DNA of 64,000 nt from Acidiphilium multivorum AIU301 (lineage in GTDB: Bacteria; Pseudomonadota; Alphaproteobacteria; Acetobacterales; Acetobacteraceae): assembly GCF_000202835.1 (NCBI RefSeq), contig NC_015186.1, forward strand, positions 2,947,501 to 3,011,500, read 5' to 3'. Made by a program: the position numbers and the translations under genes. The stretch's first letter is position 1. Each line of letters starts with the position of its first letter. Positions 53,431 to 63,197 of this stretch are shown here, in pieces. Under the pieces are notes generated by a model. That model searched no databases and was not told the DNA's origin. It worked only from the letters and a program-made list of their open reading frames with translations.

Positions 53431-53481
53431 TAGAGCATCTTCATCCGATCAGATGACTCCATCCGATCGGATGATGCTCTA
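53431..53481. repeat. Long imperfect palindrome, second of a pair
   Basis: The right arm at 53465-53481 is the reverse complement of TAGAGCATCATCCGATC; the left arm at 53431-53450 has the same sequence with TTC inserted. The last three bases are the stop codon of the DenD-like gene, so the repeat overlaps its end. Same family outline as the preceding palindrome. Confidence 0.75.
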
Positions 53482-54468
53482 GCCCGGCGGACTGCCGCCA
53501 AGCTCATCCTCGATATGCACGCGGATGATCTCGTCGAATGTCGTCTCCGCCGCGAAGCCCAGCGTCTTCGCCCGTGTCGCGGTGAAATTCTCCGGCCAGC
53601 CGGCGACGATCCGCGCGATGGTCGGGTCAGGCACGCGGCGGATCAGCTTCACCGCCCGCTCGCCGGCCACCCGCCGCAGCGCCTCGATCTGCTCGCCCAC
53701 CGTGGCCGACAGGCCGGGCAGGTTCAGCGTCCGCCGGTTGCCGAGCGGGGCGAGATCCATCGACGCCGCGCGGACCAGGAAGCCCACCGCCGCGCGCGGG
53801 CTCGCATGCCAGTGCCGCACGCTCTCCTCCACCGGCAGCACCGCCTCCTGCCCCACCAGCGGCTCGCGCAGGATGTTCGAGAAGAAGCCCGAGGCCGCCG
53901 CGTTCGGCTTGCCGGGACGGATGCAGATCGTCGGCAGCCGGATCGCGATGCCGTCCATGAAGCCACGCCGCGTGTAGTCGTTGAGCAGCAGCTCGCCGAT
54001 CGCCTTCTGCGCGCCATAGCTGGTCAGCGGCGCGCAGAAGAACTCGTCGTCGATCACCTCCGGGAAGGGCGCGCCGAACACCGCGATCGACGAGGTGAAC
54101 ACCACGCGCGGCCGGTAGGGCGCCTTCGCCGCCTCCGCCCGGATCGCCTCGAACAGCAGCCGGGTGCCGTCGAGATTGATGCGATATCCCTTGTCGAAAT
54201 CCGCCTCCGCCTCGCCCGAGACGATGGCGGCGAGATGCACGATCACCTCCGGCCGTGCGGCGACCAGTGCGGCGGCAACGCCCGGCGCCGAAAGATCCGC
54301 CGCCTCGCAGGACGCCTTTCCCGCAAACCCCGCCGGCGCCTCCGGCGCGACCACGTCGATCAGGCTCAGCGCCTCGACCGGCTTGCCCTCCAGCGCCCCG
54401 TCGGCCGCGATCCGCGCCGCCAGCTTGCGGCCGAGCATGCCCCCGGCCCCGATGATCATCACCTGCAT
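53479..54468 (-). CDS. denD: D-erythronate dehydrogenase-like epimerase
   Basis: 329 aa extended SDR. GAGGMLGRKLAARI is the NAD loop, VIVHLAAIVSGEAE, FTSSIAVFG and YGAQKAIGELLLNDY (Tyr/Lys) are catalytic, and RLPTICIRPGKPNAAASGFFS is characteristic of DenD, which oxidises D-erythronate to 2-oxo-tetronate. The usual partner genes (OtnK, OtnC, OtnI) are not in the window, so the pathway assignment is by family alone. The stop codon lies within a palindromic repeat. Confidence 0.82.
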   Translation of the reverse strand: MQVMIIGAGGMLGRKLAARIAADGALEGKPVEALSLIDVVAPEAPAGFAGKASCEAADLSAPGVAAALVAARPEVIVHLAAIVSGEAEADFDKGYRINLDGTRLLFEAIRAEAAKAPYRPRVVFTSSIAVFGAPFPEVIDDEFFCAPLTSYGAQKAIGELLLNDYTRRGFMDGIAIRLPTICIRPGKPNAAASGFFSNILREPLVGQEAVLPVEESVRHWHASPRAAVGFLVRAASMDLAPLGNRRTLNLPGLSATVGEQIEALRRVAGERAVKLIRRVPDPTIARIVAGWPENFTATRAKTLGFAAETTFDEIIRVHIEDELGGSPPG

Positions 54469-54636
54469 ATCCGCTCCGTTCCTCCGCCGTTGATCGCGCC
54501 TGCGCGCATTCCCGTCTGTCTTGCCTCATGCCGCCGCCGGCCCGCGCCACTCAACACGGGTCAGGGCGACGTTTCTACCTTTTATATATATTCTCCAATC
54601 TCCCGCGGCCGCAACCGCGGAGACGCATTTCGGACG

Positions 54637-55032
54637 TCAGCGGCGATACTCGTCGTCCGTCACATGCTCGAGCCAGGTGACGGCCGAGCCATCGAGCCGC
54701 TCCTGGATCGCGTAATGGCTCATTCCCGTCGTCGGCGTGGCGCCATGCCAGTGCCGCTCGCCCGGCGCGAACCACACCACGTCACCCGGCCGGATCTCCT
54801 CGACCGGCCCGCCCTCGCGCTGCACCCAGCCGAGCCCCGACGTGACGATCAGCGTCTGCCCGAGCGGATGCGTGTGCCAGGCCGTCCGCGCCCCGGGCTC
54901 GAAGGTGACATGCGCCGCCGCGACCCGCGCCGGCTCCGGCGCCGTGTTGACCGGATCGATCCGCACCGATCCGGTAAAATACGCCTGGGGTCCAGGCGTT
55001 GAGTCCCGCGCGCCGCTTCGCCAGATTTCCAT
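54637..55032 (-). CDS. Cupin-domain protein
   Basis: 131 aa from the ATG at 55032, with AAGGAGC upstream. Single cupin fold: motif 1 is [20 protein letters not shown] with metal-binding histidines, motif 2 is [18 protein letters not shown]. Such small proteins are close to YhaK/carboxymuconolactone-linked cupins of unknown function. It has no operon partner with a clear link. Confidence 0.8.
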   Translation of the reverse strand: MEIWRSGARDSTPGPQAYFTGSVRIDPVNTAPEPARVAAAHVTFEPGARTAWHTHPLGQTLIVTSGLGWVQREGGPVEEIRPGDVVWFAPGERHWHGATPTTGMSHYAIQERLDGSAVTWLEHVTDDEYRR

Positions 55033-55099
55033 TGTCCTGCTCCTTTGTCCGTCCGTCGCCTTCCCGCCAGAAGAGCAAACCCGCCCGCCGGCGGCAATA

Positions 55100-55726
55100 T
55101 CAGTTCCGCGGCTCCGGCAGCCGCCCGCCACGCGCAGCCTCCGCCGCGGTGGCCTTGCGCAGCACGACCTCGATCGCGCATTCGGACGCCGGCAGCATCG
55201 TCTGGTCCATGCGCTCCATGCGGTAGAGAAAGGTCGAATCCAGCAATTCGACCTTCAGCGGCATCACGCCGTCGAGCTGCGCAATCAGGGCCAGCACGTT
55301 CACCGAGCGGGGACTCCAGGTCGTCTTCTTGTACAGCGTGAAGGTACATTTGTGATCGGCGTTGAACGTCGAGGGGAAAACGCCCTGTTCGTACAGATCC
55401 TCATCGGGCACCAGAACCACCATGTGCCCGCCCGGCTTGAGCACCCGCAGCCAGTTGCGCAGCGCCACCAGCGGGTCGCGCATGTGTTCGAGGCAGTGCG
55501 AGGAGTGCACGAAATCGAAGCTCGCGTCCGGCACACCCTCGAGATACTGGGCATCGCCGTCCGCGAGATCCCAGCTCCGCACCTCGCGCATGAGCGGGAA
55601 CAGCTCGGCATAGAAGGAAATCGGGTCCGGGCCCGAGCCGATATCGATCCCCTCGCCCACGAAATATCGCGTGGCGAATCGCGAATCGGTCAGGCGCCGC
55701 ATGATCGACTTGCTCGCTTCCCGCAC
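55100..55726 (-). CDS. Class I SAM-dependent methyltransferase
   Basis: 208 aa from a GTG at 55726 preceded by GGAGAG; an ATG at 55795 would add 23 residues with no homology. [14 protein letters not shown] is the SAM loop (motif I), [16 protein letters not shown] motif II-III as in Methyltransf_11, and [17 protein letters not shown] the post-III strand. Acceptor unknown. It is divergent from the amidase gene. Confidence 0.8.
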   Translation of the reverse strand: MREASKSIMRRLTDSRFATRYFVGEGIDIGSGPDPISFYAELFPLMREVRSWDLADGDAQYLEGVPDASFDFVHSSHCLEHMRDPLVALRNWLRVLKPGGHMVVLVPDEDLYEQGVFPSTFNADHKCTFTLYKKTTWSPRSVNVLALIAQLDGVMPLKVELLDSTFLYRMERMDQTMLPASECAIEVVLRKATAAEAARGGRLPEPRN

Positions 55727-55879
55727 GTCCGTCTCTCCCCCGCCGCGGCGTCCGAGGCCCGGCGCGGCGGAGATTACCCGTTCCGGCCGATGCACGAAAG
55801 CGGCGGCAGACCGGCTTGACCAGGCGGCATCGCCGGGGCGTTATCGCATCCGACCCCAGCCAGAGGATGTTCGCCCGCG

Positions 55880-57358
55880 ATGACCGAACCCTGCGACCTG
55901 CCAGCGACCGAAGCGCGCCGCCTGATCGGCAGCCGGAAGCTCTCCTCCGTCGAACTCACCGAAAGCTGCATCACCCGCATCGAGCGCGTCGATCACGCCG
56001 TCAATGCGATGGTCGCGCGCGATTTCGAGCGCGCCCGCGCCGCTGCCCATGCCGCCGAGGACGCGGTGATGGCGGGCAACCGCCTCGGCCGGCTGCATGG
56101 CCTGCCGCTCGGCATCAAGGACCTGGAGGATACCGAGGGGCTGCGCACGACCTATGGCAGCCTGATGTTCCGCGACAATGTGCCGAAGGCCGACCAGCAC
56201 CTCGTCGCCACCATCCGGGCGGCGGGCGGCATCGTCCTCGGCAAGACCAACACGCCGGAATTCGGCGCCGGCGGCAATACCCGCAACCTCGTCTATGGCG
56301 CCACCGGCAACCCGTTCGATCCCACGAAATCCGCCGCCGGCTCCTCCGGCGGCTCGGCCGTCGCCCTCGCCACCGCCATGGTCCCGCTCGCCACCGGCTC
56401 GGACATGGGCGGCAGCCTGCGCAACCCGGCGTCGTTTTGCGGCATCGTCGGCATGCGCCCCTCGCCCGGCCTGTTCCCCTCGGAAAAGCGCCTGCTCGGC
56501 CCCTCCGGCCTCGGCGTGCTCGGCCCGATGGCGCGCTCCGCCGCCGACCTCGCCCTGATGTTCGACGCCACCGCCAGCCACGATCCGCGCGACATGCTCT
56601 CGGCGCCGCTCTCGACCGACGAGGCAGCTTCCCGGGCCGCCGCCGATCTCGGCACGCTGCGCGCCGCCTTCACCCCGGATTTCGGCTTCGCGCCCACCTC
56701 GCGTCAGACCCGCGCCCTCTTCGCCGACCGCGCCGCGCGCCTTGCCCCGCTCTTCGCCAGCGCCGAGGACGCAACCCCCGACTGCCGCCACGCGGACGAG
56801 ACCTTCGCCATCCTCCGCGCCGTCAATTTCCTGGCCTCCTTCGGCGCCACCTACCACACCGACCCCGACCGGCTCGGCCCCAATGTCCGCGCCAATGTCG
56901 AGGAAGGGCTGCGCTACACCGCGGCCGACGTCGCCCGCGCCCTGCACGCGCAGACCACGCTCTACGGAGCCTGGCAGCGCTTCTTCGCGACGCATGACGT
57001 GCTGATCACACCGGCGGTGACCATCCAGCCCCGGCCATGGACCGAGCTGTTCCCCGCCGAAATCGACGGCGTGGCGACGAAATCCTATTACCACTGGCTG
57101 GCGCTGGCCTATGCCGTCACCCTGGCCGGCCATCCGTCGGTCTGCCTGCCGCTCGGCACCGATGCCGACGGCATGCCGTTCGGCGTGCAGATCATCGGGC
57201 GCCGCCACGGCGACCGCGCGGTGATCGAGACCGCGAAGGCGATCGAGGCGATGGGCGCGGCAATGGGACCGGAACTCTCCCGACCGGTGCCGGACATCGA
57301 ATCGCTCGCCGCCGCGCGGCCGATCCGCGAGATGGCGGGCTTTCTCGACATGGGCTGA
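55880..57358 (+). CDS. Amidase (amidase signature family)
   Basis: 492 aa. The Ser-cisSer-Lys triad is visible as K80 (GIKDLEDT), S155 or S156 in GSSGGS, and S179 in SDMGGSLRNPA. The N-terminus (RKLSSVELTESCITRIERVD) is typical. Related to broad aryl/acyl amidases and to GatA, but the context and divergence at the C-terminus argue against GatA. Substrate unknown. Convergent with parB, 19 bases apart. Confidence 0.85.
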   Translation: MTEPCDLPATEARRLIGSRKLSSVELTESCITRIERVDHAVNAMVARDFERARAAAHAAEDAVMAGNRLGRLHGLPLGIKDLEDTEGLRTTYGSLMFRDNVPKADQHLVATIRAAGGIVLGKTNTPEFGAGGNTRNLVYGATGNPFDPTKSAAGSSGGSAVALATAMVPLATGSDMGGSLRNPASFCGIVGMRPSPGLFPSEKRLLGPSGLGVLGPMARSAADLALMFDATASHDPRDMLSAPLSTDEAASRAAADLGTLRAAFTPDFGFAPTSRQTRALFADRAARLAPLFASAEDATPDCRHADETFAILRAVNFLASFGATYHTDPDRLGPNVRANVEEGLRYTAADVARALHAQTTLYGAWQRFFATHDVLITPAVTIQPRPWTELFPAEIDGVATKSYYHWLALAYAVTLAGHPSVCLPLGTDADGMPFGVQIIGRRHGDRAVIETAKAIEAMGAAMGPELSRPVPDIESLAAARPIREMAGFLDMG

Positions 57359-57377
57359 TGCCGCCCGCCGCGGCGGC

Positions 57378-58256
57378 TTACTGGCCGCCGCGCAGCAGGG
57401 CGAGGATGCCGTCGAGCTGGTCGAGATCCTGATAGGCGAGCGACACCGACCCGCCCTTGCCATCGAATGTCACCCTGACCCGGAGGCCGAGCAACGCGGT
57501 GAGCTCGGTTTCGAGGCTGCGCGTCACGCTGTTCTCTGTCGCCTCGCGGCGGGACCGGCCCGGCTTCGGCACCAGCGCCGCCTGCACCATTGCCTCGGTC
57601 TGCCGCACCGTCAGCCGCTTCGCGACGATCGCCCGCGCCGCCGCTTCGGGATCGGGGTGCTGCAACAGGGCGCGGGCGTGGCCGGCGCTCAGGTCGCCGC
57701 CGCGCAACGCCTTCTGCACCGAGGTCGGCAGGTTGAGCAGCCGCATCATGTTGGCGACATGCGGGCGCGATTTCGCCACCACGCGCGCCAGTTCCTCCTG
57801 GATCAGGCCGAATTCCTCGACCAGGCGGCGATACCCTTCCGCCTCCTCGATCGGGTCGAGATCCTGGCGCTGCAGGTTCTCCACCAGCCCCGCGGCCATC
57901 GCGTCGCTGTCGGAAAGGGCGCGCACAAGCACCGGCACCTCGTGCAGCCCCGCCCGCTGTGCCGCCCGCCACCGGCGCTCTCCGGCGATGATCTGATACT
58001 GCCCGGCCTTGTCGGGCACCGCCCGCACCAGCAGCGGCTGCAATACACCCTGCGCCTTGAGCGAGGCGGCCAGCTCCTCGAGCGCCGTTTCGTCCATCGC
58101 CTGGCGCGGCTGGAACGGCCCGGGATGCAGCGCCGCGACCGGCACATGCCGCACGCCCTCGCCCATGGCCGCCTGCCCGGCCGCCGCGACGGTGCCCGGC
58201 CCGAGCAGCTCCGCCAGCCCCTTGCCGAGCCGGCGCGGCGTCTCCCGCGCGCTCAT
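57378..58256 (-). CDS. parB: Chromosome-partitioning protein ParB
   Basis: 292 aa CTP-dependent clamp protein that loads at parS. The N-terminal CTPase part has PGPFQPRQAMDE and IIAGERRWRAAQRAGL (GERR motif); the DNA-binding domain has EEAEGYRRLVEEFGLIQEEL, then ARVVAKSRPHVANMMRLL as helix-turn-helix. The C-terminal dimerisation domain ends SLAYQDLDQLDGILALL. Its start overlaps the parA stop by four bases. Two parS sites lie upstream inside rsmG. Confidence 0.96.
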   Translation of the reverse strand: MSARETPRRLGKGLAELLGPGTVAAAGQAAMGEGVRHVPVAALHPGPFQPRQAMDETALEELAASLKAQGVLQPLLVRAVPDKAGQYQIIAGERRWRAAQRAGLHEVPVLVRALSDSDAMAAGLVENLQRQDLDPIEEAEGYRRLVEEFGLIQEELARVVAKSRPHVANMMRLLNLPTSVQKALRGGDLSAGHARALLQHPDPEAAARAIVAKRLTVRQTEAMVQAALVPKPGRSRREATENSVTRSLETELTALLGLRVRVTFDGKGGSVSLAYQDLDQLDGILALLRGGQ

Positions 58257-59044
58257 ACGCCAGCCTCCACCGGCTTCTGCCGCTGCAGGAATTCAGCCGC
58301 GAGCGCCACATAGGCCTGCGCGCCGACCGAGCGGAAATCGTAGAGCAGCACCGGCTTGCCATGACTCGGCGATTCGGTGATGCGGATATTGCGCGGGATC
58401 ACGGTGTCGAACACGCGGCCGCCGAAATAGGCGCGCACGTCGTCCGACACGGCCTGGGCGAGATTGTTGCGTCGGTCCAGCATGGTCAGCACCACCCCCT
58501 CCAGCGCCAGGCCCGGATTGAGCGAGTGGCGCACCAGATCGATCGTCCGCATCAGCTGGCTGATTCCCTCCAGCGCGAAGAACTCGCATTGCAGCGGGAT
58601 CAGCACCGAGGAGGCGGCCACCAGCGCATTCAGCGTCAGCAGGCCGAGGCCGGGCGGACAGTCGATGAACACATAGCCGAACTGCCCGGCCAACCCTGGC
58701 TCGCCCAGCGCGCGCCGCACCAGATGTTCCCGCCCCTCGGCGCCGGCGAACTCGATATCGGCGCCGATCAGGTCCTCGGTCGCGGGAATGATCAGCAGGC
58801 CCGGCACCTCGGTCGGCAGCACGAGGCTGGCCGCCGGCGCCTCGCCGGTCATCAGCGCGTAGCTGCCGATCCCGCGCTCGTCGGTGCCAATGCCGAAACC
58901 GGTGCTGGCATTGCCCTGCGGGTCCAGATCGATCAGCAGCACGCGCTCACCCGTCGCGGCCAGCGCCGTCGCGAGATTGATCGCGGTGGTGGTCTTGCCC
59001 ACCCCGCCTTTCTGGTTGGCGATCGCGATGATCTTAGGCTGCAC
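58253..59044 (-). CDS. parA: Chromosome-partitioning ATPase ParA
   Basis: 263 aa Walker-type ATPase that positions ParB-parS complexes. The deviant Walker A is KGGVGKT at 12-18, Walker A' lies in LIDLDPQGNAS and Walker B in VFIDCPPGLGLL. The GTG at 59044 gives [14 protein letters not shown] and overlaps the rsmG stop by 11 bases; the upstream ATG at 59083 would be antisense-free but adds a non-conserved extension. Translation is probably coupled to rsmG. Confidence 0.95.
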   Translation of the reverse strand: MQPKIIAIANQKGGVGKTTTAINLATALAATGERVLLIDLDPQGNASTGFGIGTDERGIGSYALMTGEAPAASLVLPTEVPGLLIIPATEDLIGADIEFAGAEGREHLVRRALGEPGLAGQFGYVFIDCPPGLGLLTLNALVAASSVLIPLQCEFFALEGISQLMRTIDLVRHSLNPGLALEGVVLTMLDRRNNLAQAVSDDVRAYFGGRVFDTVIPRNIRITESPSHGKPVLLYDFRSVGAQAYVALAAEFLQRQKPVEAGV

Positions 59045-59687
59045 GGCGTAACTCGCTGATCCGGAGAATCGCGGCGCCCGCATCCGTCTGGCTGGGGAAC
59101 CGCTCCGCCCTCATCTGCCAGCCCTCGGCGGCCGCGGTCAATTCGGCATCGGCGCCACGCCCCTTGAGGAACAGGCAAACCCCGCCGGGGGCCAGCAGCG
59201 GCGCCGCATAGCCGAACAGCACGGGCAAAGCCGCCAGGGCACGCGCCGTCACCAGCGGCGAGGGCTCGAGCCGGGCCTGCTCGATTCGCACCGACAGCAC
59301 GGTGGCGTTCAGTTTCAGCTCGGCGATCGCGGTTTGCAGGAATGCGGCCTTGCGCCGGTCGGATTCGATCAGGGTGAAACCGATCTCCGGCCGGGCGATC
59401 GCCAGCACCAGCCCGGGCAATCCGCCGCCTGAGCCGAGATCCGCGGCGCGGAAGGCGCCCTGCGGGACGAGCGGCAGCATCTGGAGCGAATCGAGAATGT
59501 GCCGGCTCCAGATTTCGGCAGGGGCGGCATCCTTGCGCGAGACCAGATTGATTCGCGCGGTCCAGCGAAGAATCAGCGCCGCGAAGGCTTCGAGCCGCGA
59601 CAATGTTTCACGTGAAACAAGCGCCTCGATCCGCTCCCGTGTTTCACGTGAAACATCGCCCGCCGACGCGCCGCCCCCGCCGCTCAT
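59034..59687 (-). CDS. rsmG: 16S rRNA (guanine-527-N7)-methyltransferase
   Basis: 217 aa GidB/Rsm[19 protein letters not shown] is the SAM loop; [18 protein letters not shown] and [12 protein letters not shown] are family hallmarks. Codons 12-16 and 24-28 both read VSRET, because two parS palindromes sit in this frame. The ATG at 59687 overlaps the mnmG stop by four bases. A later start is excluded only by reading-frame continuity, so the parS part could be leader. Confidence 0.95.
   Translation of the reverse strand: MSGGGGASAGDVSRETRERIEALVSRETLSRLEAFAALILRWTARINLVSRKDAAPAEIWSRHILDSLQMLPLVPQGAFRAADLGSGGGLPGLVLAIARPEIGFTLIESDRRKAAFLQTAIAELKLNATVLSVRIEQARLEPSPLVTARALAALPVLFGYAAPLLAPGGVCLFLKGRGADAELTAAAEGWQMRAERFPSQTDAGAAILRISELRRAA
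59604..59619. promoter_or_regulatory. parS: parS site 1
   Basis: TGTTTCACGTGAAACA is an exact match to the consensus bacterial parS 16-mer palindrome. It lies in the rsmG coding sequence, 560 bases upstream of the parA start, and is the expected loading site for the ParB encoded here. Confidence 0.97.
59640..59655. promoter_or_regulatory. parS: parS site 2
   Basis: A second exact TGTTTCACGTGAAACA, 36 bases from the first, which is 12 codons, so both read VSRET in the same rsmG frame. The close pair may give cooperative ParB loading. Confidence 0.97.
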
Positions 59688-61414
59688 GCCGCGAGCGGCC
59701 GCGGCCGGCGGAGGGCGGCGAACAGCGCGCCCAGGGCCGCCGGCGTCATGCCCTCAAGCCGCCCGGCGACCCCCAGCGTCTCCGGGCGGACCCGTTCGAG
59801 CCGGGCGCGGATCTCCGCCGACAATCCGCCGACCACGGAAAAATCGAAATCCGGCGGAATCAGCACGGCGTCATCCTTGGCCCGCGCGCGGATCTCGCTT
59901 TCCTGCCGGGTCAGATATCCCTCGTAGAGCCGGTCCGCCGCGACGATCGCCGCCGCCTGTTCGCTCCCGGCTCCACCGTCGCGAACCGTGGCAACCGCTG
60001 CCGCCAGCGCCGCGAACGCCGCCTGCCGCGCCGGGCCCACACATCCCCAGTCCAGCCCGCGTGGCGTCAGCCGCAGATCGGCATTGTCCGCCCGCAGGCT
60101 CAACCGATGCTCCGCCCGCGAGGTGAACATCCGGTACGGCTCGCTGACCCCCCGCGTGACCAGATCATCCACCAGCACGCCGATATACCCCTCGTGCCGG
60201 CGCACCGTGACCATCGACCGTCCGGCCGCGACCAGCGCCGCGTTCACCCCGGCCAGCAGCCCCTGCGCGCCGGCTTCCTCATACCCGGTGGTGCCGTTGA
60301 TCTGCCCGGCCAGGAACAGGCCCGGCACCTTCTTCAGCGCCAGCGCATGGGTGAGCTCGCGCGGGTCGACATAATCATATTCCACCGCATAGCCCGGCCG
60401 CAGCAGCACGGCGCGGGAAAGCCCCGGCATTGTGCGGATGAACGCTTCCTGCACCTCTTCCGGCAGACTGGTCGAAATCCCGTTCGGATAGACCGTTTCG
60501 TCCTCCAGCCCCTCCGGCTCCAGAAACACCTGATGCCGCGGCCGCTCGGCGAAGCGCACCACCTTGTCCTCGATCGAGGGACAATACCGCGGCCCCGCGC
60601 CGTCGATCCGCCCGCCATACACCGCCGAGCGGTGCAGGTTGGCGTTGATGATCGCATGGGTCTCCGGCGTCGTCTCGCTGATCCGGCAGGAGATCTGCGG
60701 GTTGGCGATCCGCCCGGTCAGCAGGCTGAACGGCGCGGGCTCCGCCTCGCCCCGGTCCTCCGGCAGCGCCTCCCAGTCGATCGAGCGCCGGTCCAGCCGC
60801 GCCGGCGTGCCGGTCTTGAGCCGGCCGAGCGCCAGGCCCAGCCCGCGCAGCCGCGCCGACAGCGCGTTCGACGCCGCATCGCCAACCCGCCCGCCTTCCT
60901 CCGTGCGCTCCCCAAAATGCAGCACGCCGCGCAGAAAGGTCCCGGTGGTCAGCACCGCCGCCCGGCAGGCGATGCGCGCGCCCGCACCGGTGATCACCGC
61001 CGCCAGGGCGCCATCCGCCGACAGTTCGAGGTCCGCCGCCTCGCCTTCGAGGATCGTCAGCCCATCCTGCGCGGCCAGCAGCGCCTGCACCGCCGCGCGA
61101 TACAGGCCCCGGTCCGCCTGCGCGCGCGGCCCCCACACGGCCGGCCCCTTGCTGCGGTTGAGCATCTTGAAATGGATGCAGGCGGCATCAGCGGCGCGGC
61201 CCATGATGCCATCCAGCGCGTCGATCTCGCGCACCAGATGCCCCTTGCCGATCCCGCCGATCGCCGGATTGCACGACATCTCGCCGATCCGGTCCCGCCG
61301 GTGGGTCAGCAGCGCAGTCCGCGCTCCCATCCGCGCCGCCGCCGCCGCCGCCTCGGTGCCGGCATGGCCGCCCCCGATCACCACAACATCGAACATATCC
61401 CGCAAGCTCGTCAT
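59684..61414 (-). CDS. mnmG: tRNA uridine-34 carboxymethylaminomethyl modification enzyme MnmG
   Basis: FAD enzyme (GidA) that with MnmE modifies U34 of certain tRNAs. 576 aa from the ATG at 61414: [17 protein letters not shown] near residue 14 is the FAD loop; [35 protein letters not shown] and [15 protein letters not shown] are conserved. The usual length is about 620 aa, so it is somewhat short, but the C-terminus ([18 protein letters not shown]) is complete. The frame extends upstream to 61849 antisense to mnmE's own 3' part without meaning. Confidence 0.95.
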   Translation of the reverse strand: MTSLRDMFDVVVIGGGHAGTEAAAAAARMGARTALLTHRRDRIGEMSCNPAIGGIGKGHLVREIDALDGIMGRAADAACIHFKMLNRSKGPAVWGPRAQADRGLYRAAVQALLAAQDGLTILEGEAADLELSADGALAAVITGAGARIACRAAVLTTGTFLRGVLHFGERTEEGGRVGDAASNALSARLRGLGLALGRLKTGTPARLDRRSIDWEALPEDRGEAEPAPFSLLTGRIANPQISCRISETTPETHAIINANLHRSAVYGGRIDGAGPRYCPSIEDKVVRFAERPRHQVFLEPEGLEDETVYPNGISTSLPEEVQEAFIRTMPGLSRAVLLRPGYAVEYDYVDPRELTHALALKKVPGLFLAGQINGTTGYEEAGAQGLLAGVNAALVAAGRSMVTVRRHEGYIGVLVDDLVTRGVSEPYRMFTSRAEHRLSLRADNADLRLTPRGLDWGCVGPARQAAFAALAAAVATVRDGGAGSEQAAAIVAADRLYEGYLTRQESEIRARAKDDAVLIPPDFDFSVVGGLSAEIRARLERVRPETLGVAGRLEGMTPAALGALFAALRRPRPLAA

Positions 61415-61449
61415 GCGCGGGCCTATAGCACCATTTGCCGGATGGAAGG

Positions 61450-62751
61450 CTATTTGCCGATGCAGAAGCTGGAAAATACCTGGTCGAGCACGTCCTCGAC
61501 GCCGATCGTCCCGGTCAGCCGGGCCAGCGCCACCGCCGCCGCCTGCATCTCCTCGGCCCGCAATTCCGGCACGTCGATGGCAAGCGCCCGGTCCAGCGCC
61601 GCCGCCACGTCGCGCAGGCAGGCGATCTGCCGGGGCCGCGGCAGCGCCGGCCCGGCGCCGCGCTCGACCAGCGCCTCCACCCGCGCGCGCAACGCGGCCA
61701 GCAGATCCGCCAGCCCCGCGCCTGTCCGGGCACTCACCGCCAGCATCGCCGCCGGTACCGCGCCGCCCAGATCCGCCTTGGTGGCGATCCGCAGCGCGGG
61801 CACATCCGCAGGCGCGTCGGGAAACGCGAAATCGGGGGCAGCACCGCAAAGGATCAAAAGATCCGCCCGGCGCGCATGGGCCTCGGCGCGGCGCACGCCC
61901 TCCGCCTCAATCGCGTCGTCCGACCGCCGCAGCCCCGCCGTGTCCACCAGCCGGACCGGAACCCCGCCAAGGTCGAGCCGCACGCCGATCGCATCGCGCG
62001 TCGTCCCCGGAATGTCGGAGACGATCGCAACCTCCTCGCCGGCAAGCGCGTTGACCAGGGTGGACTTGCCGGCATTTGGCGCGCCGAGCACGACGATCTC
62101 CACCCCCTCGCGCAGCCGCTCGGCCGCAAGCCCGGCGCCGATGGCGGCAACGATTTCGTCGCGCAGCCGCGCCATCGAAGCCAGCATCGCGGCTTCCACC
62201 TCCGCCGGCAGGTCTTCATCCGCGAAGTCGATCAGCGCCGCGAGCTGCGCCATCAGCCCGATCAGCGCCTCCCGCCAGGCCGCGACCGCGCGGCTCATCG
62301 CCCCGCCCGCGAGGTCGAGCGCGAGTTGCCGTTGCGCCTCGGTCTCGGCGTCGATCAGGTCGGCGATGCCCTCGGCCTCCAGCAGGTCGAGCCGGCTGTT
62401 GAGAAAGGCGCGGCGGGAGAACTCGCCCGGTTCCGCCGGCCGCGCGCCGAGATCGAGCAGGGCGGCGGTGATCGCCGCGCGCACCGCCCGGCCGCCATGC
62501 AGGTGGAACTCGGCATAATCCTCGCCGGTCACGCTGGCCGGGCCGGGAAACCACAACAGCAGCCCGCGGTCGATGATTCCGCGCCGCCCATCGCGAAAAC
62601 TGCGCAGGCTGGCGCGGCGTGGCGCCGGCAGGCTGCCGGCCAGCGCCCCGATCACCCGCGCCACCCCCGCCCCGCTGAGGCGGAGGAGCGAAATGGCGCC
62701 GCCGACGCCGCTCGCCGGCGCGAAGATCACGTCGGGCGGAGCGAGACTCAT
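61450..62751 (-). CDS. mnmE: tRNA modification GTPase MnmE
   Basis: 433 aa. The N-terminal formyl-tetrahydrofolate-binding domain has [12 protein letters not shown] and [15 protein letters not shown]. The G domain has G1 GAPNAGKS at 223-230, G2 GTTRD, G3 DTAGLRRS and G4 TKAD. The C-terminal FCIGK, with the catalytic Cys, is intact. The G domain loop regions are slightly short (E. coli 454 aa). It partners with MnmG, encoded next in the operon. Start overlaps the ferredoxin stop by four bases. Confidence 0.95.
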   Translation of the reverse strand: MSLAPPDVIFAPASGVGGAISLLRLSGAGVARVIGALAGSLPAPRRASLRSFRDGRRGIIDRGLLLWFPGPASVTGEDYAEFHLHGGRAVRAAITAALLDLGARPAEPGEFSRRAFLNSRLDLLEAEGIADLIDAETEAQRQLALDLAGGAMSRAVAAWREALIGLMAQLAALIDFADEDLPAEVEAAMLASMARLRDEIVAAIGAGLAAERLREGVEIVVLGAPNAGKSTLVNALAGEEVAIVSDIPGTTRDAIGVRLDLGGVPVRLVDTAGLRRSDDAIEAEGVRRAEAHARRADLLILCGAAPDFAFPDAPADVPALRIATKADLGGAVPAAMLAVSARTGAGLADLLAALRARVEALVERGAGPALPRPRQIACLRDVAAALDRALAIDVPELRAEEMQAAAVALARLTGTIGVEDVLDQVFSSFCIGK

Positions 62752-63098
62752 TTCGCCGGCGCGACCTCGCCCGGCAGCATCAGCTCGGCGACCGGGCGGC
62801 CGCCCTGCACATCCTCGGTCAGGATCCGGTCCACCGCGTCGCGGTCCGGCACGCGATACCAGCGCCCCGCCGGGTAGATCACCACGGTCGGCCCGTGCTC
62901 GCAGCGGTCGAGACAGCCGGCGGCGTTGATGCGCACGCCCTGCAGGCCGAGTTCCTTCGCGCGGGCCTTCATGTAGTCGCGCAGTTTCTCCGATCCCTTG
63001 CCGCCGCAGGAGCCGCGCGGATGTCCCTCCGGGCGGTGATTGCCGCAGACGAAGACGTGATGGGCGAAATACGGAGGCTGCGCCGGAACATCATTCAT
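62748..63098 (-). CDS. Thioredoxin-like [2Fe-2S] ferredoxin
   Basis: 116 aa. Four cysteines (C18, C31, C62, C66 in FVCGNHR, GSCGGKGS and GCLDRCEHGP) match the cluster ligands of the thioredoxin-like 2Fe-2S group. VVIYPAGRWYRVPDRDAVDRI is the usual C-terminal part. Redox partner unknown. It is the first gene of the mnmE-mnmG-rsmG-parAB series on the minus strand and is divergent from the YyaL-like gene, with 99 bases between. Confidence 0.9.
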   Translation of the reverse strand: MNDVPAQPPYFAHHVFVCGNHRPEGHPRGSCGGKGSEKLRDYMKARAKELGLQGVRINAAGCLDRCEHGPTVVIYPAGRWYRVPDRDAVDRILTEDVQGGRPVAELMLPGEVAPAK

Positions 63099-63197
63099 GT
63101 CGTTCAGCTTTCATATCAATCTCGGGAAGAGCCCTCGCGTTCGGGCGCCGGACTGCTATCTACCGGAGCAGAAACGCTTCAGAAAGTCCGCAGCTCC

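Noticed and set aside
55880-57358. Amidase gene as gatA
   Set aside because: The catalytic core is shared, but gatB/gatC are not adjacent and flanking motifs fit general amidases better.
61415-61849. Upstream extension of mnmG
   Set aside because: It lies within the mnmE coding sequence on the same strand in another frame; homologues begin with the FAD loop close to the ATG at 61414.
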